Shown here: in pieces, positions 35,868 through 47,600 of the stretch
Position numbering within the stretch: position 1 is the stretch's first letter
Layout: every line of letters starts with the position of its first letter
NCBI RefSeq assembly: GCF_026745355.1
Contig: NC_079206.1
Coordinates: 32,179,456-32,243,455 of the forward strand
From: Beta vulgaris subsp. vulgaris
Taxonomy: Eukaryota; Streptophyta; Magnoliopsida; Caryophyllales; Amaranthaceae
Direction: 5' to 3'
Length of the DNA stretch: 64,000 nt
Translations under genes and position numbers: made by a program
The notes under the pieces: model-generated
What the model saw: only the letters and a program-made list of their open reading frames with translations
The model's database searches: none
Told to the model about the DNA's origin: nothing

Positions 35868-38800
35868 TGTAACACCCGATAATTCTCTCTTTTCCAAAAA
35901 TACTTTTCAAATATAAAACTAGAGAATCATCTAAGCATTATCGCCCATGTGATAACATATCGTCCTATTCAGAATTTTGCAGCGGAAAGCATATAACTAA
36001 CTTTTAGAATTGAAATGTAATAACTAACAAAGTCAACTTTAAAACCAACCAACAACGTTAACATTAACTTTAAACCAAGCTTAAATATAAATGTATCAAC
36101 TAAAGTACGATAGAGTAATCAACATGCTACACAAGCTTTCCATTTCGGAACCACATGATGCACCGTCTTCACACATGTAAATGACAATGCACTATAGAAT
36201 CTGCTCACCAAGAATGGATCATCACAAGATCAATAAGGCAAAGTCATGATCAACATATACAAACAAAGCACGTAATCAACAAAGTTGAGTACTACATAAT
36301 AAATAAATATTTCTAATATGATACTAATGAATAGTAAGCAGTGATAAATAACAACATAATAACTTGCAGATAACTTTTACTAAACTAAACTTTAACAATA
36401 TTTTTATTACTTTAAAGGGAATAGTCACTGGACTGAGTTGTCTAACTAAAAACCGACCTTCCCTTTGGAATACGAAATACGGGCGCAACCTCGTATTCCC
36501 ATGACCTAAGATATCGAGGAACCTTTTAAATAAAAATAGGAATTGTAGGTGATCAATCCGAACCCAGAAAAAGCCATGGCAACCTCATCATGTACCCTAA
36601 CTCCTGATTGTCCTACTTCAGACGACGTGTACCAATCTAAAGTTTATTACTACCCAAGTTTCATTTTACATGATTTACCATTTATTACTTGTTATGACAC
36701 ACAAGCAACACAGATAATATATAATCAAACATTCACAACCTTATTTTTATCTTAGGATTAAATAAGTGATCACGCAACTTATAATACAAGATTAATTCCT
36801 TCTTTAATCCAATCTTTCTTTATGTTGAACCTAGCCAACAACCAACGTATCTTTCAAATGTATAAAAACATCAACTTACCAAATAAGACCCTCGATCCTC
36901 ATAGAGTAGTGAAATAATAATAAAAGGGAACAACATGATTCAATCATGATCCATACCTATAAATATATTAATTCCCCCATGTTAATTAATAACATAAAGT
37001 TCCCGACCAACATGCTTGCATCAATCTTCCATACAACCATGACATAAATCTCATAATTAAATCTCATAATTAGATCTCATACTTAACATGTTCGCACACA
37101 AGCATAAAACATGCAAAATCCAACACCATAGCAATCAGATATGAACTCACAAAGTTTTCATACATGATACTACATAACATTCCTTCCTAAAATTATGATA
37201 CCACATCAATCAACACATAGGTATGTACGTACCTTGTGTAGACAATATGATAGGTCACTTTTAACAACTTTAGAAGTCGCCTAGAGAGAACTCTCCGCCT
37301 AAAACAACCAATAAAAATTTATAATCAATACCCAAATAAATTTCATCAACTTTAAAATACTTTAAACCTCCTTTAAAATATCTAAAAGTTATTTCCATCA
37401 TTAAAACTTTAATTACTAATACTTCCTAGCATAGTACTACTATACTAGTCATTAAAATCCATAAAACTTCATTAATAACATCCTTTTTAAAATTCCAGTA
37501 ACACATATAATTTATTAAAACTCCCTTTAAACGTACTTTAACACACTTAAACTTATAAGTATAATCCATTTCATAGTTTATAACATACTACTATGATTTT
37601 CCAATCTTTTTGACACCCTAAAAATCCATGCTTTGATAATTAAAAGGAAAAATTGACAAAAATAAGCCAACCTTTGGCTCGTATTCCACATTTAAGCCAA
37701 CGTTCTGAAAATCCAGATATAAGCCAACCTTTGTATCATTTTTACCAATTTTAGGTCACATTACCTCCAACCTATTTTACAGGTTAAAAAATATGTTCAT
37801 TTTTTTCTGAATTTATTTTGTTATTGTTTACCTCATTTTTTCCATTCAATCCTCTCCCATCTATTCTCTCCCTCATCTCTCTTCTCCCTCATCTCTCTTC
37901 TCCACCGTCACACCGCCATCTTCGCACCGCCGCCATCGCAGCCTCCGGATCTCCTCTCTCCTCTTTTTTCATTTTTATTTTTTAACTTTCCCCTTTTATG
38001 GTGGGGTTGCGGATTTTGGTTCTGGGGGTCTCAATTTGGTAGGGGTGGTTCAGTTCATGGGGTTTGGGCTGGTCATGGCTGGGTTGTGGAGGTTTTGGGT
38101 TGTGGCTTGGTGGGGTTAATTCGGTGGTGGGTGGGTTTCGGGTGTTGGGGTTGTTGCGTTTGGTGGGGTGGTTTGGTTATGGGGTTGGGTTTGGCTTGAA
38201 TGGTTGAGTTGTGGTGGTAGGGGTTCGATTTTGGTGGCGGTGGAGGTTCGATTGTGGGTTAATGATGGGAGTTCAGTTGTGGGTTAATGTTGGGGTCCGA
38301 TTTGGCTTTGTAGTGGGGATTCGGGTGGTGGAGGATCGTTATGATGGTCGTGGGTTTGGTTTTGGTGGGGGGTCGGTTCGAATGGGAGTTTGATTGGAGG
38401 GGTCTGGTTGTGGTGAGGGGTCGATTCGAGTTGGGGTTCGATTGGTGGGGTCTGGTTGTACGTGGTTGTGGGTTTGGTTCGAGTGGGGGTTTGATTGGTG
38501 GATTGGGCATTGGGTGTTTTCCGCCTCGGGGTGGACATCGGGTGTTTTCACGTGAGGGGTGGGGGTTGTCGGGGTAGGAAGTGGGTGTTTTCAGGTGTGG
38601 GGTGGGGGTTGTTGGGGTGGGTAATGGGTGGCTAGTGTTTGGCAGTGGTGATAGTGGTGGGTGGTTGATGTTTGGTGGTGATAATAATAATAATAATGAT
38701 TAATGATTAATAACAATAACAATTAATATTTAATAATAATAATAAAATAATAATTAGTGATAATAGCATTATTAACCTAAAGCAATAGGTTACCAACAGG

Positions 38801-39728
38801 TTAACCTGGCAATTAACCTAAAATTGGTAAAAATGATATAAAGGTTGGCTTATATCTGGATTTTCAAAACGTTGGCTTAAATGTGGAATACGGGCCAAAG
38901 GTTGGCTTATTTTTGTCAATTTTTCCTAATTAAAAATCCAATTTAAACAGAATAATCAAATCTGAGTTTTTATTTATTCAATACATAAATTATATAATCA
39001 TAGATTCATAATTGAATCATCAATTTAAAGCTTCTAACATAGTTAAACTAAAAACAAATCTTAAAACATAATCTTAAAATAAAACTTGAGGGGGAAGAAA
39101 GGTAATCAAACCAACACAAAGGAAAGAATGACAAAGTGGCGCCGGCTGGGTGATGTGGCAGCAACAGGCGATGCTCACGGTGGTCGACGGTGACTAAGGG
39201 AGGAAGGTTACTTGTTGAGGAAGAAATCGTTTCTTGGAAGAGAAGGAAGGAAAAAAGAGAAAAAAACGTGCGAGAGAGAGATAGGAAGGAGGACTGTCGG
39301 TTTTGTGAGAGGGAGGAGAGAGAAAGTTTTGAGTGGGAAAATTTGGATTTGATGTATTTATATATGTGTTTTCCTTTTGGGTTTAGGAAAAGGCAATTGG
39401 GCTTTAAATAGAAATTAATGAGGAATAGGATTGATGATTAAAACTCCTAACATCACTAGAAGTCCTTTTCCTAATCTAATTAGTATTTGGATTCCTCAAA
39501 CCCATTTAAACACCTTTTTCAAATCCAAATAGTATTTTAAATGTTTTTTCAAAGCATGTCTTACCAAAATATTTTAACTTCCTTAAATCCTTAAAATAAT
39601 TCATTTGACTTTGAAATAGTCAACCTTTTACATAAATAAGCTATTCTAACTAAATTATTTTTAAAAATAAATATATATATATATACTAAAATATATTTAT
39701 AAAATTCATAAATTTACGAGGGACTACA
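35868..39728 (-). repeat. Tekay-2 5' LTR
   Basis: It begins TGTAACACCCG and ends GGGACTACA. It is 3,861 bp with a MULE-type MITE (37646-38926), or about 2.57 kb without it. It retains the blocks lost in the 3' LTR and the unfilled site for that copy's MITE near 36525-36535. Confidence 0.83.
37646..38926. mobile_element. MULE-type element with long inverted repeats and G-rich core
   Basis: A 1,281-bp element has arms of about 110 bp that start GGAAAAATTGACAAAAATAA and contain AAGCCAACCTTTGG, AAGCCAACGTT and CCAATTTTAGG, mirrored on the right. TAATTAAAA flanks it at 37637-37645 and 38927-38935. Between the arms lie a CT-rich leader-like block (37850-37990, with CACCGCCATC and CGCCGCCATCG words) and about 650 bp of G/T-rich sequence (38000-38650). 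Pro/Asn/Thr-rich frames on the minus strand are compositional. The 12-bp terminus is shared with the 353-bp MITE at 28129. Confidence 0.92.
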
Positions 39729-40124
39729 GTATGAACCTACCATGCTAAAGGGTTTGACATCCCCATTTATTTTATGCTTACGTCCTGATAGGATTTTAGA
39801 CATTAATGGAGGGTTGATGTGACCACGTTCATGCAACCAAGGTCGTCCTAGCAACATTTTATACGACATCTTTGTATCAAGACGTATCATGTCTATGGCA
39901 TGCTGACTATTGGTGGACTTTGGCATGATGTTGACATTTGAACCACCATCCACTAAGATATGATTCACTCTCTGACCAAAAATATAACCAAAGACGAACA
40001 AGGGTTGATTATGAGGTTTTGAACCCAACAATAAGTCCTCGTCAGTGAAGGTTAAGACAAACTTACAAGATGGGCAATTAGCCAAACTTTCTAATATAAG
40101 TCCATCCACTAAGATATGTTTCAC
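39729..40124 (-). pseudogene. Tat-lineage protease domain
   Basis: The minus-strand frame shows DEDLLLGSKPHNQPLFV, then the active-site strand VNHILVDGGSNVNIMPKST, then LLGRPWLHERGHI. This is the Tat/Ogre-type retropepsin with D-G-G. About 25 residues between IMPKST and the LLGRPW region are missing relative to the usual spacing, so it is internally deleted. The left part of a second, shifted near-copy of the first motif occurs at 40090-40210, pointing to a local duplication. The frame continues at 27480 after the Tekay-2 insertion. Confidence 0.78.
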
Positions 40125-40209
40125 TCTCTTGCCAAATATATAACCAAAGACGAATAAGGGTTGATTATGAGGTTTTTAACCCAACAATAAGTCCTTATCA
40201 GTGAAGGTT

Positions 40210-42460
40210 TGGGCAATATTACAAGATGCGCATTTAGCTGAACTTTTTAATGGTTCTCCAGAATCCTTCACTTTATCAAGTTATAGTTTTGGGTGCTAAA
40301 GTGAAAGAGCCACTTGTCAACACATTTCTCGAGGCAAATAAAAGATTTGACTCCATCCCATGTGTTAGGAAGAGCTTCCAAGATAGTCAGTATCTTTAGA
40401 TCAAGCTCTCAACACTCACCTTAATATAGATTTCATTTCTTTAACAGGCCCTTGGTCTTGCTCCTCTTCTTTTTCTTCTTCATTCTCAATAAATGGGGTA
40501 GTATTAACAGTAACCGTAGTGAATTAATCTTCATATAAGAATTCTTCTAAAGTTACAGGACTAAGTGTTCCTTGCTCGAGTAGGTCAATTGGGAGTACTT
40601 GTTGCTTGGTATTCTTTTTAGATTTTTTTTCTTTGCTTTTGAGCGCTAATGGCTCTTTTCTTTCGATGCTTCTTTTCACGACAAACATATTTTGGTTGGG
40701 GCATTGGCTTTCATCTAGGCCTTCTTCTAGTGATCAACGTCCAACCTTCGTCATCGTCTTCACAGTGGTTGTTAGTTTGGACACTGTGCTCAACAAATGG
40801 TAAATCACCAGCATGGAGGATCGCTCGTAGCACATGTACGATTACTGGCTCCAAACTCCAAAACTATGGAGTTTGAGCCTCTAAATAAGAATATAACACT
40901 GCGAGGCGAGTTTAGCCTCAGCAACTTCATCAAAATCAAGTACAATCTATCATCCTTTGCAAGTTGCATGATTCTCTCCTTGAGTGTTATGCACTTTTCT
41001 AAGGGATGGCTTATCAACATGTGATACCAAGAGTAGTTAATGTCGGAATTCTTGTCGACCTCTGCAGGGCGCTAAACTTCTGGAAACTCAATGATTTTGT
41101 TTTCAAGCAAATCATCTAACATCCTTGATGAATCAAAATCTGGAAATTGTTATTTCTTTGCTTGCAGTTTTTTCAAGGTGAGCCTATTTTTCTCAACTTC
41201 CTTAGAAGATGAACCCTTTTATTATTATTTGCAATGCCAACCGTGTTAGAAATATTGATATGAGATGAGGTAGTTGTCATGGACATTGACTCCTTATTCG
41301 AACTTTTAGAAGTCTTATCAGGTTTGTTGAAATCTTTCTTCTCTTTCTTATATTCTGAAGAAGTGTTGCTTTTATCTCGGTTGTTCGAAATAGTAAGCTC
41401 CATGGCATGAGCTCGCGTAGATAACTCCTGGAACGTCCTAGGCTTTATAACTTGCAAGATATACTACAAGTCTCAATCCATTCCTTGAATGCACATCTCA
41501 CCCGCAGAGACTTCAGTTAGGCAATGTTTGCACTCTAGACTCAATGCACGCCAGCGGTTGATGTAATCAATGACTGGCTCATCCTTCTAGTGGTGAGTCT
41601 TATTCAGCTCAGTCATACTGACAATGCGTCGAGTACTAGGATTTTTGGTGCCAGCATTTTGCATCTTTTCTCAAAGTGAGCAATGTGTTGCTTAGGATTT
41701 TCTTTCCCATCAAATTGCTAAAACTTGAGGGGATTTACATAGAGATGACTACTTTGAGAACTTTCACCAACTTGATTATGACAGCGTGAGCTATCAGGAA
41801 TTCTAGTTGTCGAGCTGTAGGTAGGCGGCAAGGGTCATCACCACTCTCGCCCTCTCTCAACTTTCGTGTTGAGAGCAGTGATTTGCTCATTTTGAAGCCG
41901 GATCTGAGCATCTTTTTCCTCTCATCCTTCCTTAATCTTTGGACATTTCAACGAGTTGTTCCTCAACGCTCTAGTTAAGGTAACCATAACTGCAGCAATG
42001 TTTGACTGTGAAGACAACACCGGTTTCTCTAAGTTGACAGTCTTTAGGGGTGATGGGGCAACAAGATCACCACTTGTTTCATTGTCACTATCTATATAGA
42101 GTGACTCAAAGAGGGCACTGTTGAATGGTCAACTTGCCTAACTTATCAGAAGAGAGTTGCTTCCATATACGAGAAGCAATGGATGGTGGCTCGTGTTCAG
42201 CCAAGACAGTTGAGCTAAAGACAAGGATCTCGCGCTTCTTATGTGAACCAGTCATGATGAATGATTGCAGTAGCAGGCTTGGAGAGTTTTCTCTGCCTAT
42301 TAGGAACTGTTGTAGTTGGGAGCTTAGCACAGCAGTAGCGATAGCCGCCTTATTCATACCTCTGGTGCGAAAACCAAGCGTCATGTCATCCATAAAGTCA
42401 CCCAACGTTATAGATTTTCGTGGGGGTGTTAGTAGATTTTTCAACATATTTAGAGATGTT
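40210..42460 (-). pseudogene. Tat-lineage gag (decayed)
   Basis: Fragments in order from the 5' side: MLKNLLTPPRKSITLGDFMD (42447), a broken capsid region, IKPRTFQELSTRAHAMELTI (41457-41390), a Ser/Thr/Lys-rich stretch, and then LISHPLEKCITLKERIMQLA (about 41015), equivalent to the C..H..I.H....C...K family motif before the protease. Frameshifts separate every block. No other gene is seen in this stretch. Confidence 0.68.
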
Positions 42461-42544
42461 CTTCCTTGAGGTCATTTATCAGATTTATTGTTGATGACGA
42501 AATAGATATGAGAGGCAGATGGTCCCACCGAGCATGCCAAAATT

Positions 42545-43246
42545 TGTATACACAAATTTCAAGTCAAAATATATAAGAGGGAAAAAAAAGAAATTTTATT
42601 TCAATAATGTATTGTGTACAATATCTGTAGATTTATAATTAAATAAACTAAGTCCTCTGATTTGGTTCCGTAGCTGGAAAATAACACGCGTTGATGTCGA
42701 CTTGGATTTGAACGTAGGGTGACGATTTGTCAATGTCATCCTGGTTTGAGTGTGTCATGACGTTTGATCAACGCCAACCTAAGTTTGACTATTTGAATGA
42801 GGGCTGAGAAAGGTGGAATCTCAATTGCATGTATTTGGGTGTATATGAACAGTTCGCACAAATTTGATGTGCTTGTTGACTATTTGTAGAAGAAATTTCA
42901 AGAGAATTTTATGAGCTCTTGAAAATAATGAATTTTCAATTCCCTCAATTGAAGGAGGTGAGATCTATCTGTAGGAAATGGAGATCCCTTCATGTATTTA
43001 GTAATTTATGGGTTTGTACCTATTTATGACTTGGAAGTCTTTTGACCTCTGGTATTTGACCATTTTATTTGGACTAGTGATAGGAACTTGCCTAAATATT
43101 TTAGAACCCACATTATATGTATTTAATTTAGAGATCTTATTTAAATGCGCTAAATTAATTAAATTGGACTACTTATATTATTTTAGCTTAATAATATTTA
43201 ATCTATATTAATATAAAACACTAATAAATTTTTACTATCTACAACA
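42545..43246 (-). repeat. Tat-lineage 5' LTR
   Basis: A 702-bp non-coding block in plus sense begins TGTATACAC and ends CTACAACA, so it has TG...CA ends. The minus-strand leader following it reads AATTTTGGCATGCTCGGTGG, as commonly seen at the LTR/leader junction of this lineage. The outer end abuts AT-rich DNA flanking the CID gene (43247 on), with TCAAT as the candidate target duplication. Its partner is outside the window, so the boundary is inferred from ends only. Confidence 0.6.
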
Positions 43247-43761
43247 TCAATTTGATCTTGATGAAAAAACATCAATTTGATCTTAATGACTAACGAAGTT
43301 AACGGCCATTAATATTCTGATGATTTATTCTGAACCTCAAAGCAACCTTGTGCATTTTTTAAACAGAGAGGACACATAGTAGATTTTTGTAAAACTTAGG
43401 ACTAACTGGTGAAAAAACAGTAGTAAGACTTTTCCTTCATTATATAAACGTGCACCATATATGGGTCAATTGGGTTCCCGTTTGTTAGGAGGTAACTCTT
43501 AAAAAGAATGATCCTCGCCCATAATATAGTAAAATTTAGCTGTTATTTTTACCTAGGACAATTACAGATACATGTCTAAACTACAAATGTAAGTTGTGTT
43601 GCAACCAAAATAACCCCTTGATGCTACACAGCATCCATCAAAGTTGATAGACAGTATGGTGCAAAAGGTGTGTAGCCTAGAAGTGAACAAGAACCTAATA
43701 ATGTACAGATGGTTGCATGGGATACAAATAAATTCCCCTCCTTCAAAAGTTCCATCATAGA
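43247..43761. other. 3' flank of the CID gene
   Basis: AT-rich DNA between the Tat LTR and the stop codon of the CID gene. It should include that gene's 3' UTR. A short direct repeat (ATCAATTTGATCTT) occurs at about 43246 and 43271. Near 43380-43430 a GTAAAACTTAGGACTAACTGG stretch resembles one end of a MULE. No ORF of note. Confidence 0.5.
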
Positions 43762-44658
43762 TTACTGCCGCTGCACAGGTGGTGTCGAAGGCTGACTGGT
43801 TGACCCGTAAAGACCAATACCAGGGGGGCGGTAGAATCCTCCACTTGCATTCTGCTGTTGAGCCAGTTGCTGAGGAGGCTGAAGTGGCTGCGGGCTTTGC
43901 GGGGCAACTGGTCGTGCAAGGCCCATGGCAACATGAGATGGTAAAGGAGGGGGTGGTGGTAGGTTGTTACCACCAAATCCATACGGCATCATATTCAACA
44001 TCATACCAGCGGACTGAGTAAACTGATTAGGATTGGAAGGCAGCAAAGAAGGTGGAGGAGGTGGTGGAGGGGGAGGTGGACCTAATGAAGCCTGAATGCT
44101 GGACACTGACAATTGATTGCTAGATATTGGTTGCTGGAGAGGGGTAAAATAGGGTGAGCTCCCTGCATCAAGGTTTGAAACATCCGCTCCAGATGATGGC
44201 GGTTCTAGTTTCTGCCGTTTTTCAGGGGGGAAAGTTGGTATGCTAGCAGAAAGCCCTGCCTTTCTCAAACTATCATTCATGGAAGCAGCCTCTTCTGCCA
44301 CAAGGGAAGAAAGGACTGAGGTAAGCATCTGCGCTGAGGATGTGGAGGCAGCAAGCTTAGCAGCAACAGCAGCTGCTGCAGCCCTTTTACTCTCTTCATC
44401 AGTTGCTGTCAGTGCAGCAAAAGAGGTTGCATGTTGACTTGGAGTATGAGACACTTGATGAGCAGGAATCTGTTGATTGCCAATTGGTTGACTTAAAGGA
44501 ATCTGAAGACTGTTTGTTGCCTGCAAAACAGGGTTATTCACCTCTCCCATCATTGGTGGTTCAGTCAATGCATGAGCTGCTGTTGCTGATACACCATGAT
44601 CACATGATGATACCCTTAGCCTCAGAGTTCCCACTTCATTAATTCGACTCCGAGCAAT
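43762..44658 (-). CDS. CID gene, last exon
   Basis: The 897-nt exon follows acceptor TTGCAG and opens with [18 protein letters not shown]. It encodes 298 residues with the Ala-rich helix, the [11 protein letters not shown] patch, polyproline and a Gln-rich tail ending TPPVQRQ. The open frame extends further upstream to 44754, but that part is intron. Confidence 0.88.
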   Translation of the reverse strand: MARSRINEVGTLRLRVSSCDHGVSATAAHALTEPPMMGEVNNPVLQATNSLQIPLSQPIGNQQIPAHQVSHTPSQHATSFAALTATDEESKRAAAAAVAAKLAASTSSAQMLTSVLSSLVAEEAASMNDSLRKAGLSASIPTFPPEKRQKLEPPSSGADVSNLDAGSSPYFTPLQQPISSNQLSVSSIQASLGPPPPPPPPPPSLLPSNPNQFTQSAGMMLNMMPYGFGGNNLPPPPPLPSHVAMGLARPVAPQSPQPLQPPQQLAQQQNASGGFYRPPGIGLYGSTSQPSTPPVQRQ

Positions 44659-47600
44659 CTGCAATCCAGCACACATAGTCAACTTAACCGCAATAACTTT
44701 TGAAAGAAAGGACAATAGGCTTATTGCCAAATTGCACAATAGAAATGTATACACAATTTAGGCAAAACCTCCAAGATGTACCTTGCCCATTTCCTGCCCA
44801 AAGCAGTTAAAAGCTTGGCATAGTACAGGAAGTAAAATGATTTTTTTTTTCTAATGGTATAATCTGTAACCAAAACTTAGACCTACAGTTTGTGCAACAA
44901 ATCTTACAACATCATGCATAAAAAGAACAAGGCTCCCATGCAGTGTTACCTAATTAACCCCTACCCCCCATGAATCATGTTTTAGTCCTTCTGTTCCAAA
45001 ATGCAATTCGGTTGCGTACCAAATTGGTGGTCTAAACGAGCTGTATTGGCGAAATTGGAGCTCCAAATACACTTTTGGGTTGTGAATGATAAGATAAATG
45101 CAAAGTATGGGGACATTAATTTAAGGAATTGCGATATTTAGGGTTTGAGAATTAAACCTTAATTCTGCTAATTGAAGGGGAAATATTAAATATAACAGAT
45201 TTAAGGTTCCAAGGTTAGAGCTTTTGATAGGAATAAATTGAGTGGAATGCAGTGTGTAAATCGCCGCTTAGGAGTGGTAAATCATCTTCTCCGTTGTTAG
45301 TCTTTGTTTTTGGAATTCTGGTTATAACTTTCTTTCTCTTTTTTTCAAAAATGTTTTCTCTAATGCAGTAGGAACTGTTTGCAGATGGGATGGGGTAGAA
45401 ATGTATCGAAGTTTGATTTTCTTGGGCTGCCATCTTTCCCCTTAATCCCGTTACCAGATATGTTTGATTTGGTATGTTATGTCAGTACGTTATCTATTCT
45501 ATTGGTATCCTTTTATCAACTTTCGTTTTTCTATGTATATTTTCCCCACTTAATCAATTTATAGAATCGGAATCGTTATAAAGGTTAAAACCCCAAAAAA
45601 GAAATAATATTTAAACAGATAATATAATTTTTATCATTGATCCAAGCTATATATTACCACGTATTAAGTTCTCAAAATCCATACCAAAAAAAAAACCCCT
45701 CCCATAATCCAAATTCTCCCAGCTACCGAATAGCATTCTCGTACCTATTCCTCGATCCAAGGTGTCTCGTGAATTAGGTACGACTTCACCTATCACACCT
45801 AAAGGGTCAGATGTAAGCCAAAAATGGCTTAACACTTTTCTCTAATCTCCCTTTTGATGCAGATATGAATTTCCTACCCTTATGCTCACTCGACATATAA
45901 GTAGACGGAAGTTCTTTTGCTGTCTGCATAATCTATTACATTATACGAAAACCAAAAGTGATACATCACTGACTCCCTCATTAAAAACTTTCCCGCCTAA
46001 ATCTTTTTTAAGATATTTTGGGAAATAAAATATTAAAAAGAAGCTATCTTCTTTTTAACAAGAAATCTTAGATAATATTTTTGAATTATATTCTATAAAC
46101 TGATTTAGTTAGGATGATGAATTGATTATGAAGCTTTTGTATAGAAATATTTAAATTAATCCATAAAGAAACATATAGTATACATCGAGCTAAGGTGGGC
46201 CAATTACTAGTTAACAATACAGTTGGTAATATCCCAGCATTGACTTTATGTGGTACACTATTGTTCTCTTGACCTCTCTTTGAACTCATATTTCTTGGCC
46301 TTTATAGGTTTACTAATCTTGTTCTGCTACCCAATGCAATTGGCATACTCTTTCGATGTCCTAGTTTTTTTTTTTGCAGAACTCCTGATCTAGCTTGTAA
46401 ACAGGTCTTTCTAAATTAATAAGATTCCAATCCCCTCACCCCTGAAAAAGATAAAAAGATGTCGGATTGTGGTGGTAAGATAAAATGTTGAAACACCAAA
46501 TTTATGTAGTAGTCCTTTCATCTTTACTTGCATCCCTTTGCAGGGCCTCCCTATTGGTGTAATCTCCCCCAGCATCGTGTCACACGGTTCTTGTCCAAGT
46601 GTAGAAATCCACATTCATGTGATAACTTAACTTCTTTTTTTCCACACAGGCCCCGGCCAGGCCCGTCTATCTGAGGCTAGAGAGCCCTCCCCATCTTGAT
46701 CGCCCTTCTCGCTCCCCATTAGAATAGGACCCAGCCACCATGGGTGGAAGATGGACTTACCACGCCTTTCTTCCAAATTCTCCTTCACCTTTTTTACTTA
46801 TTAGCTTAGTACTTTAGACACTGGTGCAAAAATGACAACAATCCCATTATTCATGCAGACGTCATTCATAGAGTCCCTTATAGGACATCAATCACACCAT
46901 CATTCATATACATGGCTAAAATAACATATGCGCTCTTGCAAGAGGATGGAAATTTACCTGCATTTGACATCGTAAAGTCTCCAGCTGTGCTTCCTGAAAA
47001 ATAACACTTATTAACAATGGATTTACCTGCATTTGACATCGTAAAGTCCCCACCATAGCATGCACAAAGAGATAAATGCTGGACATTCTACAGTCCTTTC
47101 AAATCCCATTACTGCCAAGATTTTAGTAGCAGGCTTTCCTACAAAGTTCACTTGCAATTTCTTATATGCTCTGCAACTATTACCTAATCACAACCTACTT
47201 CTTGCTTCTATTGTATCTGAAAGTTAAGGTCCCTCTTTAGAGTGAGAATCCAGGACAATGTTGATGACAAGATTTAAAACCATAGCAAAGGTGTGAGAAA
47301 CTCTCAAGCTTTTGGAGGTATTTCGATATTCCTGAGTAATGCTAACTGCCAGGTCTATTAAACCAACATACTGAATTCCCTGCCAGGCTTTCACACTTAA
47401 TTTACCAATTCCCCTTTGCAGAAAGATTATACGAGGGCTTCTTTCGGGTGCCATGATATTGATAATGTTAAAATTAGGTGTGATTGGAGATAGTAGACAT
47501 TTTAAATTAAGAAAACAGAAATGGTACATAATTGAAGAGGGAGGATAACTACTTGTTGGGGAGAGATAAAAAGTGGATAGCAGGCGATTAAGCAAGAACA

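Noticed and set aside
38211..38577. Pro/Asn/Thr-rich minus-strand ORFs and Gly-rich plus-strand ORFs
   Set aside because: Same explanation: compositional frames from the G-rich core of the element at 37646-38926.
43779..44642. Plus-strand ORFs opposite the CID gene
   Set aside because: They are antisense shadows of the last exon; the minus-strand frame has the family signature.
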